Assembly: GCA_905221605.1 (NCBI GenBank)
Contig: CAJNDS010002280.1
Span: 62,001-126,000 of the forward strand
Length of the DNA: 64,000 nt
Direction: 5' to 3'
Source: Symbiodinium natans
Lineage: Eukaryota; Sar; Dinophyceae; Suessiales; Symbiodiniaceae
Under the pieces are notes generated by a model. It saw nothing but the letters and a program-made list of their open reading frames with translations. It was not told where the DNA came from and ran no database searches. A program made the position numbers and the translations under genes. Of this stretch, positions 22,318-34,100 are shown one piece after another (positions within the stretch are counted from its first letter, which is position 1; the number at the start of each line of letters is the position of its first letter).

Positions 22318-22414
22318 CTTACGAAAGCAGGGGACCCCTAAAATAGACCCCCATATAGTAGGAATCCCTTATCATAAGGACCCCAATAAGGCACCCCTAA
22401 TTTCGGAAACCACC
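22318..22414. mobile_element. MITE family C, copy 1
   Basis: Ends CTTACGAAAGCAGGGGACC / GGCACCCCTAATTTCGGAA are inverted. The core AATAGACCCCCATATAGTAGG is shared with copies 2 and 3. Confidence 0.85.
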
Positions 22415-22458
22415 AACTCGTGTTGCGCTTTGCTGATTAAAGCCCGAGCCCTGAGTGC

Positions 22459-22508
22459 CTCGGCCTTTTCTTGGGCCAGCTCCGCCGAGAGATCTTTGCT
22501 GGGCGGGC
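22459..22508 (-). CDS. coiled-coil exon candidate
   Basis: PPSKDLSAELAQEKAE, between CAG|GCCCGC and GAG|GCACTC. The frame continues coil-like to MITE copy C1 (ALRARALISKAQHELV), so the donor may lie further on. Confidence 0.5.
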
Positions 22509-23002
22509 CTGGGCCGAGATGTGCAAATGAAGATCCAGGAATTGGGCTGCAGAGGACAGGAAACTCCAAGAAGTTGGCACAGCCTTATCCCCATATCCCA
22601 CAAGGTATACTAAGCGAATCCCAGCTCTAATCATCCTTAAACCATGTTCCAACTTTCTGGAGTTCACTGCAGGCGTTGTAGGGTTTTAACCCGTAACCCT
22701 AAACTGTAAAGCCTAATATAGCAACTAAGGTGCAGGCTGTCTTAAATGCGTTAGGATTCAGGGAAGAGCAGTCTACCTTGGGGGGGGGGGGGCATTTTCC
22801 CAATCCATGGGCTTCGGATAGATAGGGCTCAGAGCGTAGGATTTAGGATTGTTTAGGGTTCACGCTTCAAGCTAAGTACTGCTGGTATTTGGAGTCGTAT
22901 GGGAAGGAGAAAAAACGTTCCCTAGTGCTAGCGACGCATGCAAGCCTCCAAGAACGGCTTTCGAGGCCGGAGCTTTGACCGTTTCCCCAAAACCCGTTTT
23001 GT

Positions 23003-23032
23003 CTCTTTCGCGGCGTCCGCATGCGCCAACTC
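23003..23032 (-). CDS. coiled-coil exon candidate
   Basis: ELAHADAAKE after CAG|GAGTTG, within a longer open frame (LRKMQELAHADAAKETKRVL). The donor is not certain. Confidence 0.35.
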
Positions 23033-23471
23033 CTGCATCTTGCGGAGCTGCGCGAGCGACCTAGCGCAATGACGTTGAGGGGCTGCGTTAGGGCTACTAT
23101 AGGTGCTTGGAAACGAATAATTAAGGACAAAAGGGAACTAAGTATCTTTCTGGGCTTTGGATCGCGCTCCTGCGAGTGACGCTTACGATGTGCCGTCGTG
23201 GTCTTACACTGTTTTGGGTCCATGCTGGCAGAATTTGACTATACTCCCCTTAGAACCTGAATCAAAACAGAAGGGGGATATAGTTGACGGCTGATGGGCT
23301 CTTGGATTTTTTGGGGAGCTGGGCAAGGTTCGTGAATTCAGGGCTGAAGGGCGCAAGAGTTTTGTGGTTTTGGCGGTTCACCTCCGGCTTAGCAAGGATT
23401 AGGGGGTTGGGTGGGTTCACGGGCTCCTCTGAAACCACTGTGACGGGAAACCGCGACTGCGGAAAACCACG

Positions 23472-23650
23472 GGACGGTATGACCGGGTATGACCGGGTAT
23501 GACCGGGTATGCCCGGGTATGCCCGGGTATGACCGGGTAAGCCCGGGTATGACCGGGTATGACCGGGTATGACCGGGTATGACCGGGCATGCCCGGGTAT
23601 GCCCGGGTATGACCGGGTATGACCGGGTATGACCGGGTATGACCGGGTAC
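23472..23650. repeat. decamer minisatellite 1 (TATGACCGGG)n
   Basis: About 17 tandem 10-base units, TATGACCGGG or TATGCCCGGG, with almost no length change. Confidence 0.97.
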
Positions 23651-23837
23651 GACTCGGGCGTACTCGGGCGTACTCGAGCGTACTCGGACGTACTCGGGCG
23701 TACTCAGCGTACTCGGACGTACTCGGGCGCACTCGGGCGTACTCGGGCGTACTCGGGCGTACTCGGACGTACTCGGGCGCACTCGGGCGGACTCGGGCGT
23801 ACTCGGGCGTACTCGGGCGTACTCGGGCGTACTCGGC
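23651..23837. repeat. decamer minisatellite 2 (CGTACTCGGG)n
   Basis: About 19 tandem 10-base units (CGTACTCGGG, CGGACTCGGG, CGCACTCGGG), directly abutting minisatellite 1; one 9-base unit. Confidence 0.97.
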
Positions 23838-24132
23838 CTGCAGTCGCGGAACGCGGCCGCAATGTCTGAAACTAACACAACATAAGTTCAACACAAGCAG
23901 CAACGCTATCCTTAAACCATCTTAAGATTCTCCTGAGGTCAAGGGCTTGCCCCTAAAACCTGACCCCAAAGCCGTCGAGTCCTGCATGCGGGTGTGTCCA
24001 GTACTCTGTCCCCAGCAACATACATGTCGTTCGTTTTCGAGAGCATGCACCCCCTTAAAGTTTCTGTGTTTCTGTTCTTGGCTCCTCTGTGCAGTCTTCA
24101 AAGCCTGACACTTACGCCGCCGAAAGCCCCGA

Positions 24133-24186
24133 ACCCTCCCTAAACCCTAAACCCTAAACCCTAAACCCCCAACCCCCTAAACCCTT
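24133..24186. repeat. interstitial telomere array
   Basis: CCCTAAA units passing into CCCCCAACCCCCTAAA and a T run. Confidence 0.9.
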
Positions 24187-25570
24187 CTTTTTTTTGGCCA
24201 GGCCCACCTCGCATCCAGTGGTGCCAGTGATGACAAGGAGGCCTGGGTCTAAGCTTGAAGGGAAGTTCGGGTGTTAGCGGGGAAATCGAGGTTTATGGGC
24301 TTCGCTCTTAGGACCTTTCAAAGAACCCAAGGTTTGGAGTTCAGCAACTTTGGGGTTTAGTCGTCCCTACACGTGACTCCCGAACCGAACCTCGAGCGCC
24401 GCACAGACACCCCAAAGCAGCATTGCAAGAGAAGGGTTTGAAGTTAGGCCCTGGCTTCGTGTTCAAACCTATCATGACAAACTAGGCTCTCAGCCTTATG
24501 TCCTTCGTGCGTATGGTATGGTGGTAGAACCCTGAATCTTTCAACGCAGAAGATTCAGTCACAGCTTGCACAGCTTAGAATCACGAATCCCTGAATCAAA
24601 GCCGCCCACAAGGCTCAAAGCCGGCCCAGGTGCCGAAAGATCTTCCGGTAGGGCGCTGCAGGCATCGACGCCGGTGCTGCCGACAGCCAGAGCTAACCTC
24701 CCATAGCCGGAACATGCCAGAAAGTCCCTGGTGGGTTGTTGCGGGTTGCGTAGAGAGCTGCGTACCTTTGCTAGCATGGTGGAAGGCATGCGCAAGAACA
24801 TGCACACGCATACGTGCATCTCGACAGCGACACAAGTGTGCGCACAAGAAATGAGGAACATGAGGAGCAGGATGAATGCCCCCGCAACATTCTTGCAAGG
24901 TCTAGCGACCCAAAGAAGCCAAAAAAGCTCGGAAAACACCGGGATTTCTTTATAGCAGAGAAAGCATCAGAAGGTGACCTCAAGCCGAAACCCAACATTA
25001 CCGTTAAGGATCGGAACTTCGGAAGCCCTAGACTCTCCCAAACCTAAGCCCGTCTTTGTCTCCAGTCCTCTAGACCCGAAGCCTCCATGAAACCATGAAC
25101 TCGGACCTCCCGCCTTTGTGCGTGCAGAAACACGCGCGGGCACCAGGAAACTGCTTCGCCTCCATAGCTCACATCTCCTTGGTTCAAGCCTAAACCCTAA
25201 ACCCTAAACCCTAAACCCGAAACGTCCCTAACTGCATTGACCCCAAACTCCGGCACACCGACCCCACATCCGGAACCACAAGCCTGAAAACACGTAAGGC
25301 CTCAAGAAGATCTTTGGAAAGCTCTAAATCGGAATAGCTTAGGCTTGTAGGGCTCTGTGTGTGTGTGTTGTACTTTTTAAGGCTCCGCACCCAAGGTGTC
25401 GCTCAGACCATGCCCATGATTTGTTGTTTCTCCGGCTCTTCAAGAGTTCAAGAGCAAATTAGGCCCAGACTCAAGTTCATTGCGAGTAAGGGTCCTTTTG
25501 AGGGGCCTTTCGACTCCTTACGTCATTCTGGCCGTTGAGAAAGTCAGGGCGGCATCGGGGTTAAGGGCAG

Positions 25571-25686
25571 AGGTTTAGGGTTTAGGGTGGCGGCATAGGG
25601 GTTAAGGGCAGGGGTTTAGGGTTTAGGGTTTAGGGTTTAGGGTTTAGGGTTTAGGGTTTAGGGTTTAGGGTTTAGGGTTTAGGGTT
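25571..25686. repeat. interstitial telomere array (TTTAGGG)n
   Basis: About 12 units. A duplicated segment of about 38 bases (GCGGCAT-GGGTTAAGGGCAG...) precedes it at 25551-25630, showing a local tandem duplication. Confidence 0.95.
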
Positions 25687-25794
25687 GCAGCTGCGGGATC
25701 CAGGGCGTTTAGACCTCGAGTTGAGACTTTCGGGTCCCAGGCCCAGAGAGTTCCAGTTCCCAACCCTCGAACCATAGATGCCCCGAGGGCTAAT

Positions 25795-25886
25795 GGTAGG
25801 GTTTAGGGTTTAGGGTTTAGGGTTTAGGGTTTAGGGTTTCGGGTTTAGGGTCTAGGGTCTAGGGTTTAGAGTTTAGGGTTTAGGGG
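25795..25886. repeat. interstitial telomere array (TTTAGGG)n
   Basis: About 12 units with TCTAGGG and TTTCGGG variants, separated from the previous array by about 108 bases. Confidence 0.95.
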
Positions 25887-26292
25887 TCAGCTACCGGCCA
25901 TTTCGATCTGCGAAAAATGACACAGCCTACCGAAAACTTACTTCTCCAATACCCATGAAATCAACAGGCTCAACATTTTAATTCCTAATCAAAGGAAACC
26001 CATAAAGTTTAAAAGTCATATTGGCTGAGTAAGAAAATATTCTTGAAAGTGGTGGTGGGCGGGAGCCCCTTCGGAATACCAGGTATGGGTTCGGGGTAAA
26101 TTCCCCAAACCCGAAACCGAACCTCACATCTCATACTTTACTTCATGAACACGAATCCACCAACACGAAACCCAACAAAGTCACCCCATGAGTACATTCC
26201 CAACCAAGGCAAGGCTCCAAGCAAAGGGTGCCCCTCGTGAGACAAGTGCGCCCGGATCTGGTGCCGGCGACCCGTGTGAAGAGTGATCTGCA

Positions 26293-26329
26293 GGGTTTAG
26301 GGTTTAGGGTTTGGGGTTTAGGGTTTAGG
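26293..26329. repeat. interstitial telomere array (TTTAGGG)n
   Basis: Five units, one of them TTTGGGG. Confidence 0.9.
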
Positions 26330-26672
26330 AAGGCTGGTAAGGCCAAACGTTCAGGCTCTTAGCACGCTCTGGGGAGTGGGGTTGTGCTGAGCAAAGCCCG
26401 CTGCGTCATTGGAGTTCTTTGGAAGAGGAGCTCTACCAGAGACAGATTTGCTGCGGGGCCGAGGCCCTGAGGCTTAGCAGGATGAACATGAACCCTTCTC
26501 ATGACCTGCGCGAAACGGGTTTTCTCGACCACTGCAAGTCCGGTGACTGAACGATCAGCCCACAGATGTAGGGCTCAGGGTTCAGAGGTTTGAGCCTGTA
26601 AGCTCCTGATGCCGAAAACCTGGTGGAGCCCTACTTAGCCGTGGCCAGCCTTCACCCCACTTCAGCCACATC

Positions 26673-26735
26673 CCCCCCCCCCCCCCCCCCCCACCCCCCA
26701 CCCCCCCCCCCCCCCCCCCCCACACCCCCCCCCCT
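26673..26735. repeat. poly-C tract with A interruptions
   Basis: Nearly pure C, broken by single A and T. No coding sense. Confidence 0.95.
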
Positions 26736-26895
26736 CCCCCCTCCTCCGCGAAGCTGTAGCGCGCGGCGCGAGAGGAGAAGTGGCACGCGCTTGTGATCTC
26801 CGTCTTGGAGAGTCGACCTTGGCACCAAGACCCCGCTAGACATCATCCGAAGTCTGGATGCAGTTGCGGCACTCAGCTTTCCCCAAGCTCTCAAA

Positions 26896-26936
26896 GGGTT
26901 TAGGGTTTAGGGTTTAGGGTTTAGGGTTTAGGGTTG
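26896..26936. repeat. interstitial telomere array (TTTAGGG)n
   Basis: Six units with few changes. Confidence 0.9.
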
Positions 26937-27469
26937 AAGGTTTTTCAGCTCGGGCCCTCAGCTTCTCAAAGGGCTTGGGGTTTAGGGTTGAGGGTTCTCT
27001 TTAACCCTCCCGCCTCGTTCGCTGACGACGCTGCGCGCGTCGCTACCATCTTGCTCCTCCACCATCCCGGCATTCGAGATTTGCGGTTTGCAGAGGTTGT
27101 CGGAGGGCTGTTTAGACGTGAATGCCGGTTGACGCACAAACCCCGAACCTTGCGCTCTCAAGCTCGTGACCAAAGCTCTTATCAGAACCTTCACATTTAA
27201 CCGGTAAGCCGATTCGTAAACCTCCAAACCTGAAGACTTTAACCGCCCAACTCCTAAGTACTAAGCTGCCCTAACTAAATGGCTGCAAAAACGCAAAACC
27301 TGCGAGCAGAAATGCATCCTGGCCTCCAAAAGCGGTGCCAGGAGCCAGCGCGGAGACGGCGCGAGCCAGCCGCCGCAAACGCAAACCTCGGAGGCTGCGT
27401 TAGGGTGCGCTTTACAAGTAGGGTTTAGCCTTCAGAGCATGGGTTTAGCTTCAGAACATGATGTTGACG

Positions 27470-27676
27470 AATGGGAAGTGCTTGTACGAGAAGGCTTTGG
27501 GGGTACAAATGATACGGGTTCGCACGTACTCCAAGGTCCGGCCAGCAAGAACCCGATAAGCTTCATACCCCTCAGCCCCGTCGTGCTTACACAGCCTGAG
27601 CTGCCATGGCTGACAAAGGGCATATTCCTTGTGAACGCGCCGGGCCAAGAACTGAAGCTGCGCAAGGAGATAGCCT
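27470..27676 (-). CDS. exon candidate, possibly a terminal exon
   Basis: Opens after GAAG|GCTATC with YLLAQLQFLARRVHKEYAL and ends HFPFVNIMF followed by TGA; 60-plus codons. It is preceded on the sense strand by CCCTAAAG. The opposite strand is also open here (27439-27828), so strand is inferred mainly from co-orientation. Family not recognised. Confidence 0.4.
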
Positions 27677-27903
27677 TCGACAAGAAGAGGTCTTTAGGGT
27701 TTGTAGGGCCCAGGGTTGAGGAGAACCTATATGCTTCGAACCCTTGTCGACTCCTTACCAGAAATCATGAGGCACACACAGGAAACGCCATCGGCAGCCA
27801 TAAGTGGCGAACAGAAGCTGCTGGGTAAAGGCATGCATCCTTGTGCTGACATGCACTCTTGTGGCTTTTGCAGGGTCGCAGACTTTGGGTGGCCCCTGAC
27901 TGG

Positions 27904-27991
27904 CATCATCATCACCATCATCATCATCATCATTGTCATCACCATCATCATCACCATCACCATCATCACCATCACCATCATCATCATCATC
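27904..27991. repeat. CAT/CAC microsatellite, 3' flank of LINE
   Basis: An imperfect (CAT)n with interspersed CAC units and one TGT. Same unit, same mixture and same orientation as the tract at the other end of the LINE. Confidence 0.95.
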
Positions 27992-28102
27992 TTCTTCTTC
28001 CTTCGCAGTGAGAGTCGTCCCTCAGCTAGCGTGCGCTACAGTGTGGTTCACCTTGCACACCGGCCGATTACACGGCTTAGCACGTATGCTCTTAGAGAAA
28101 AG

Positions 28103-28121
28103 CCGCTTGCTATTGAAGCGG
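28103..28121 (-). other. stem-loop in LINE 3' untranslated region
   Basis: A 6-bp perfect stem (CCGCTT/AAGCGG) with a 7-base loop, about 110 bases from the 3' tail. Some LINE families recognise a 3' stem-loop for reverse transcription; the role here is inference. Confidence 0.3.
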
Positions 28122-28181
28122 GGTCCCTGTTTGTACTCAAATAAAAACTCATCGTTCAGTCATCTCCCAGGCTTGCATCTG

Positions 28182-31100
28182 CTAAGGGCTCGCTGCCCTT
28201 GCGAAGAACCTCCTTATATCCTGCGCAGTGACAGAATTGGCTTGTCCGTGAATCAGTCCACGGTTTCCAGATTGATGATGCGAGGCAGGACCCGAGCGTA
28301 CTGGTTGCGAGCTGACTTCTGGCTCTGACGGTAGTAGTACGCTTTCTGGTCGCAGATCAGTCGCTTGATCTGGTATCACAAGGTGCCGTGTCTCTGCTGC
28401 AAGATGCGGAGGTCCTGCATGAGCTGACGCAAGAGGATCTTCTGGAGATTCATGTGGCTCGCCACCTATGCCTCTTCGCGCAGATCTATGTATCTCAGCC
28501 AAACTCGAGCCATGAGCACTTGGAGCACTGCTGGACCCTGGCGGTGAGGCCTCTACTCCAGTGGTCGTGGCTGGGCCCAATGCACTTGCACGATCATGCG
28601 AAAAGTCGGTGTTTTCACACACACGGGCAATGACAAGAACATACATATCCCGGCTAATCTGCAGAACACTTTCCGAATCAAGGACTTTTGGCGGCTGTGC
28701 ATCATCAAGTGCTGTGAAGCCTTCTTCACTCGGCAGCGCTACAGTGTAGTGACCTGCTGAAGGTACATTGCCATGATGACGAATGACAGCTACTGTTTTG
28801 TAGGGTAGCCACCTTACGCCTATGGCCTGATCTGCAAGGAAAAGCGGCACTTCCAACTCGCGGGGAATGTCATACCACTGTGCTGTTTTGCGTATCCTGC
28901 CTTTCCTGCTGTGAAAGCGTGGAAGTTGCAGGAAAAGCCAAGGCATTGGTTGCACCATCGCCTGTCTATGTTCCTGGGCCGACCAGTGGTTTACAAGATC
29001 TTGGATGTTGGGGCTATGCTTTGGGGGCGTTAACAACCCTATGCATTTGGAGAGGGGGGTAGGCTCTGTGCAGGCAATGGGCTGTTCTGGCACCTGTCTG
29101 CGTCCCTGCCATACCCCTTGGAGAGACCTTGGCAGGAGTCTCGAGTGAACGAAGTCAATGAACTCGCATGTGTCATGCTGGCGCTCAGGCGCTTGCCACC
29201 CCAAAGTTGTGAACCCCAGGAGCCCGAAGGCTCTGCCCCTTTGCTGACCTTGTAGTCGCTGAAACACACTTGGCATTTGGGCATGAAGGCCAACAAACTG
29301 CACAGCTGCATCTAGGGCATAGAGAAATGCAATGGCATAGCAATGGTTGCCAGGATTATGCAAGCTGAAGTTTGGAAGGCTGCACACATTGGGGCGCGGA
29401 CGCACTGTTGCAGCATGAGCCACACTTGTCAGTGGCCGTACACCCACTGAGCCAACTGCTCCGCTAGGGGAGACTTCTTGAGTGTTCCCCGTTTCAGGGA
29501 GATGCCCACAAGCTGCCAGGCCGAGCTTCCAATCAACGTGCACATTGTCTCGTGCATCTCGTTGGCTTTCTCTCCCCGTAGGGAAATTTCGAGGACGAAA
29601 GTGGCTGGGGGTTTGTAGCTCGCGTTCGCTTCCAGGCTTTTCAGTGACTGCGTACTGTTGAACTTCTGCACTATCTCTCCCTTCATGTGCTCCAACAGAA
29701 ATGTGTATTGGCGCACAATTTCTTGATGACTCATGCTTTCGCGGCTTGCATCTAGGACCATTTTCTTGCTTCGGTGACAGTAGCGCAGGAACGTCCAGCC
29801 CCCCGTCTCGTTCATCCATCCTGCTGCCTTCAACTTGCCCTGGCCTTCGCTGGTGGAGGCCATTTTCTGAATCCTGGCCAGGATCTCCTTGATCAAGCAC
29901 GCCATCAGCAATGTTCTCAGCGGGGATTGAAGCTCCGATGTGGAGCTGTTGTCCTGGCGCCGCTTGTGCCATTGCTCGGAGATGGAATGCAGGTTCGGGA
30001 TGATGCTGGCATAGTCCTGCCTCATAAACATGATGAACACTTTGTCCACCCGTTGGGCTGCAAGCATCTCCTCGTGCTGCAGCATGAGCTTGGCCATTGC
30101 TCGACTCTGCGGGTCCATTGGTGGCTGCTGTTTCGGCCAACGGGGGCCCCTCGGAGCAAATGGCGCCTGGCGAAGAGGCTGCTGCTTGCCACGCTGACCA
30201 AACAGTGGACTGGGCTCGGGTCGAGGGCGTTTGGGGGGTTGACTCGTCTCCGAGGGCTCCGACAGTTCTTCCTGCAAGGTCTCCGCTGCGGCTCGCTGCA
30301 GCAGTGAAGGATCGCAAAAGGCGAAGATGTCCGCCTCCGGATTCAGTCCCGCTGCATCGGTCCTGGGACCATTGGTAGCGGATTCGTGCTATGCACAGTT
30401 GGTAAAGCACAACACATTGTTGGGAGTGACGCCCTGGGGCTCCCACATTTCTCTTGCACCAGGGACAGGTCCGGTTTCGAACCAGTTGGCTTTTGAAGCT
30501 GTGGCACAAAGTTAACGCTCTAGCATGTAGACCTGGTGTCTCACCTTCATGAATCTTAACAATGTGCTGTTTTATGTGAGTGAAGCTAGCTACCCACATG
30601 TGACACAGGCTGCAATGAGTCTGCAGGTCAATGCGCAGTTGAGGCTCTCTGAGAAGACTCTCCCAATCATGCTGTCTGTTGCGAAAAAGGGCACGATCAA
30701 TCAAAGGCACGTTTTGTTGCGTGCCAGTCGCTGCGTCAGCCGGGGCTACAGCCGGCACAGGCAGCTGATTGTCCGCGACCTGGGCATCAGTGGCAGATAC
30801 GGGATGTTTGCTCAGGCTTTCTCCTCCGAGCTTCTCACAAGCACCGCTTTCTATATGCACCCGAAGGTTTTGCCATCGGTAGAAGGACCTCAGGCAAAGC
30901 TGGCAGCGAGGAAGGCCGCCGCACGCGTGAATTCGGGGCACAAACTTGACAGGTGTGCTGGCAGCACGTGGTGGCAGAAGCTTGTGGGCCACCTGACAGT
31001 GGATTCTCATGGCATTCTCAGTGACGAACATGGCATCACACTCTGGGCATGGTATCTGCGGAGTTTCAGGCTCAGGCGGGGCATCATCATGCTCCGCGTG

Positions 31101-34100
31101 CTGCGCAATCAGAGCCTGTAAGGAGGCAACAAGTTGCTGCACATGCGCCAAAATGCACTCCTGCGTGGTGATGTCAGGGGAAGCAACGGCCTTGGTCAGC
31201 AGATTCTGCTGAAAGCGCTGAAGCGCCGTCAACAGCAGGCTGCCAGGCATGTCAAGGCCCGCCTGGGTCCAAATGTCGCGATTGGGAATGTGTGTGACGT
31301 GCGCTGGCTGCTTTTGAATGGCTCTCAAGTGCTTAGTGCAGGCTTTAGTGAGGCGCTCAAGGCCGTGCTTGGTAATGCCCACTGCTGACAGCGAGTAAAG
31401 CATACTAGTGGACACACACGCCAACCAAAGCCGAGTCCGGTGATGAATGGTTAAATGGTGTTTACCATTCAAGGGCTTGCGCAGGGCAATGTACTTGGCC
31501 TGGCCAGCCTGTACACGATGCGCAAGATTTTTGTCAAGTCGGTGCTGGTAAGTGACTTTGGTGCCTAAATATTCATGTTCATCTTTGACGGGGATGAGCT
31601 GTTCCTCGCCGTGAACAGTGATGACAAGATGCCTGACACCATTCTTGAGGCGAGTGTGTTCATGCAAGATCGCCTTAGCTTGTTTGCCTTCAAGTCTTAC
31701 CAGTATGGCAGTTTTCCGATAGTTTATGGACATTTTGAAGGTGGTAAGGGTCTCAAGCACAACAACAAGCTCATTTATGGCATCGTCCCAATCCTTCTTG
31801 TTCTTGACAAGCCAATGACACCAGTGATCGTCGGCGAACAAGACAAGGGTTTTCTGGAGCCATTGTGGACCAAGCTTGTCCTGTAACGCGTGCATCAGCG
31901 CAATCGTGTAAAAGGACCAGAGAAAGGGAGCGATGCAACATCCCTGTTTCAGCCCATTCGTGGTGGGCTGTCCCCCAGTGGTATCCCCTGAACGAAAGAT
32001 GTATTGGGCATCCCGATGAAGCTGCTTAATGATTGTGATTGTGTCTTGTGTCACTCCATGCTGCGCCAATGTTCCGTACACAATGGGCCTGCTGGTGAGG
32101 TCATAGGCCCGAGACAGGTCCAGCGACAGACTTAACCCCCCAACGCACGCATGTTGTTTGCGTCCAGAATGCTGCTGGAATCGGTTAACACGATTGGTGC
32201 GAAGAAGAACACTAGCGTCCTCAAAGTGTAGATGTACCCGGAGGAGAGCGTCGAAAGTCCCCCGATGCTTTGCGTACGCGTATTGAGGAAGGTTTGTGAT
32301 CAGAGGGAGCAGCACTTCAAGCAAGGATTGTCGCAGCAACCCGGCTATGAGCTTAGCGCTGGGACATTGCAACCCTATCGGTCTTAAGTTCTCGACAGCG
32401 ATTGCTGGCTTTTGTGGTTTGGGGACTAGGGTGATATAAGCATCATGTAGCTCATCCTGCAGACACTGTGTACTGCCAGCCTGGAAGTGGTGTCGGAGGG
32501 AGTTCCCCAGCACCGGCGCGATGGCTCCTGCACAGCATCGCCACAGAGCGGCTGGCGCAATACCAGCCGGAACTGCCTTGAACACGCCGAGCTTCTGTAG
32601 CTCTCGTTGCACATCCTGGTCAGTGCATTGCCAGCTGTCCTGCATGGCAGGGATGTCTGGCTCATCCGGCAGTATGCAGAAAGTGTCCTTGGCATAGTTG
32701 AGCATGGCTTGCAGAGCCGCGTCTTTGCCCAGAAGTTGACCTTGTGGGTCACGCAGTCTGGACACAAGCTTCTGGCATCGCGGAGCCAAGCCTCGCACAA
32801 TTTGGTGGAGCACACGCTGGTCTCCCTTGGCGGCTGCTTGTTCTGCTTCGGCAAGCTTGCGTAGCAGCGACTCACGTTTGAGCAGCCGGCTTTGATCCCG
32901 TAGACGCCTGGAGGCCTTGGAAAAGTCACTGGCTGCCTTCCACTTAAGAAAGATGCCATGCGTGACTGCAATGCAGGGCGCCTTGAGTGCTCTGTAGAAT
33001 TGCCAAGTGGTTTTGGCAGAGGCCCGGAAGGAATCCTGCGCGCTGATTCTGCTATCAGGTCTTATTTCTGGCGGGAAGTGCACAGCTGCAGTTTCAAGCA
33101 GGACTTGGTTCACGATGGCACGGGCATCCTGAAGGCTCGAGGGCTGGACCTGAGCAAGGCGGCTTGCCACGTCTTGTTGCAAGGCCTGGGCTCGCTCACT
33201 GTTGGTGCGCGTGTGCACAAGAAGTTCGTCTCTCTGAAAGGTGACACAATCAGCTGGTTTGGCAGGCGGCCGGCGGTTAAAAGGCACAACAGCAATGGTG
33301 GCCTCAATGGGCCAGTGGCCAGCCAAGCTGTATGCTTTGATGGGGAAATTGTACTTTGGCTTTGCATACCGGGCTGGGCCCTTTGCATCCGATAGCTTGG
33401 TCACGACAAAATCAATGCGGGTTCGGCTGGTAGTGGACTCATACGTGTGGCCTGGCTTGGCATGCCAACTGTTTAGGACACAAAGATCACACTTCTCAAG
33501 CAGTTTATGCAGTTGCTTGTCGCCTTGCTGTCCGTCTCCCGACAGCAGAGAGCAGCCGACATGTGGCCGGCGCGCAGCAAGCTGGGAGTTGAAGTCACCT
33601 CCAAGCAGCAGAGGATTTCTGCTCGGCAACGCTTGCAGTGCGGTCGAGAGCTTAGTCCAGACATCGCTACGATACTGCTGATTGAGGTCTGGGGTGAGTT
33701 GAGGCCTATAAACATGCTGGTAGATTCCTATGATGTCAACATTAAGGCGGCTCCGGCGATGGAGAGCACGGACGTGCAGCAGTCTACCCGGATAGATTTC
33801 ATGGGCTGCGGGCTCTTGAAAGGCATCCTGATTAATCATGATGAGTATCCCTCCATATCGATCAAGACTGAGCTCAGAGTCATACCCAGAGCTGTGAACG
33901 CACATCCACTGTCCACTTCGGAAGTCGCTACTGGCTCGCCAGTGCGTCTCTTGCAGAATGATAACATCATAGCAACCTCCCTCAACATCGAGCCATGCAA
34001 CGAGCTCCTGAAAGCAAGACCCCGACAATCCTCCAACATTCCAGCAAAGAGAGCGGACATCCATGGATTTATGGGGTCGAGCTATCTGTTGTCTGGGCCT

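Larger units (their letters stand above)
23840..27430. other. repeat-rich, no gene supported
   Basis: Six telomeric arrays and a poly-C tract within 3.6 kb; the frames between them are short and match nothing I recognise. Confidence 0.5.

Noticed and set aside
23472-23837. CRISPR-like array
   Set aside because: Ten-base direct tandem units without spacers, in a nuclear eukaryotic context.
23262-23903. Minus-strand frames of 153-213 codons
   Set aside because: They are translations of the two decamer minisatellites.
27439-27828. Plus-strand frame of 129 codons
   Set aside because: It overlaps the minus-strand exon candidate. The minus strand is preferred for co-orientation and a splice-like edge, but this is not certain.
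30549-31121. Plus-strand frame of 190 codons, and other plus-strand frames across 28-35 kb
   Set aside because: Antisense shadows of the LINE zinc-finger and RT region.
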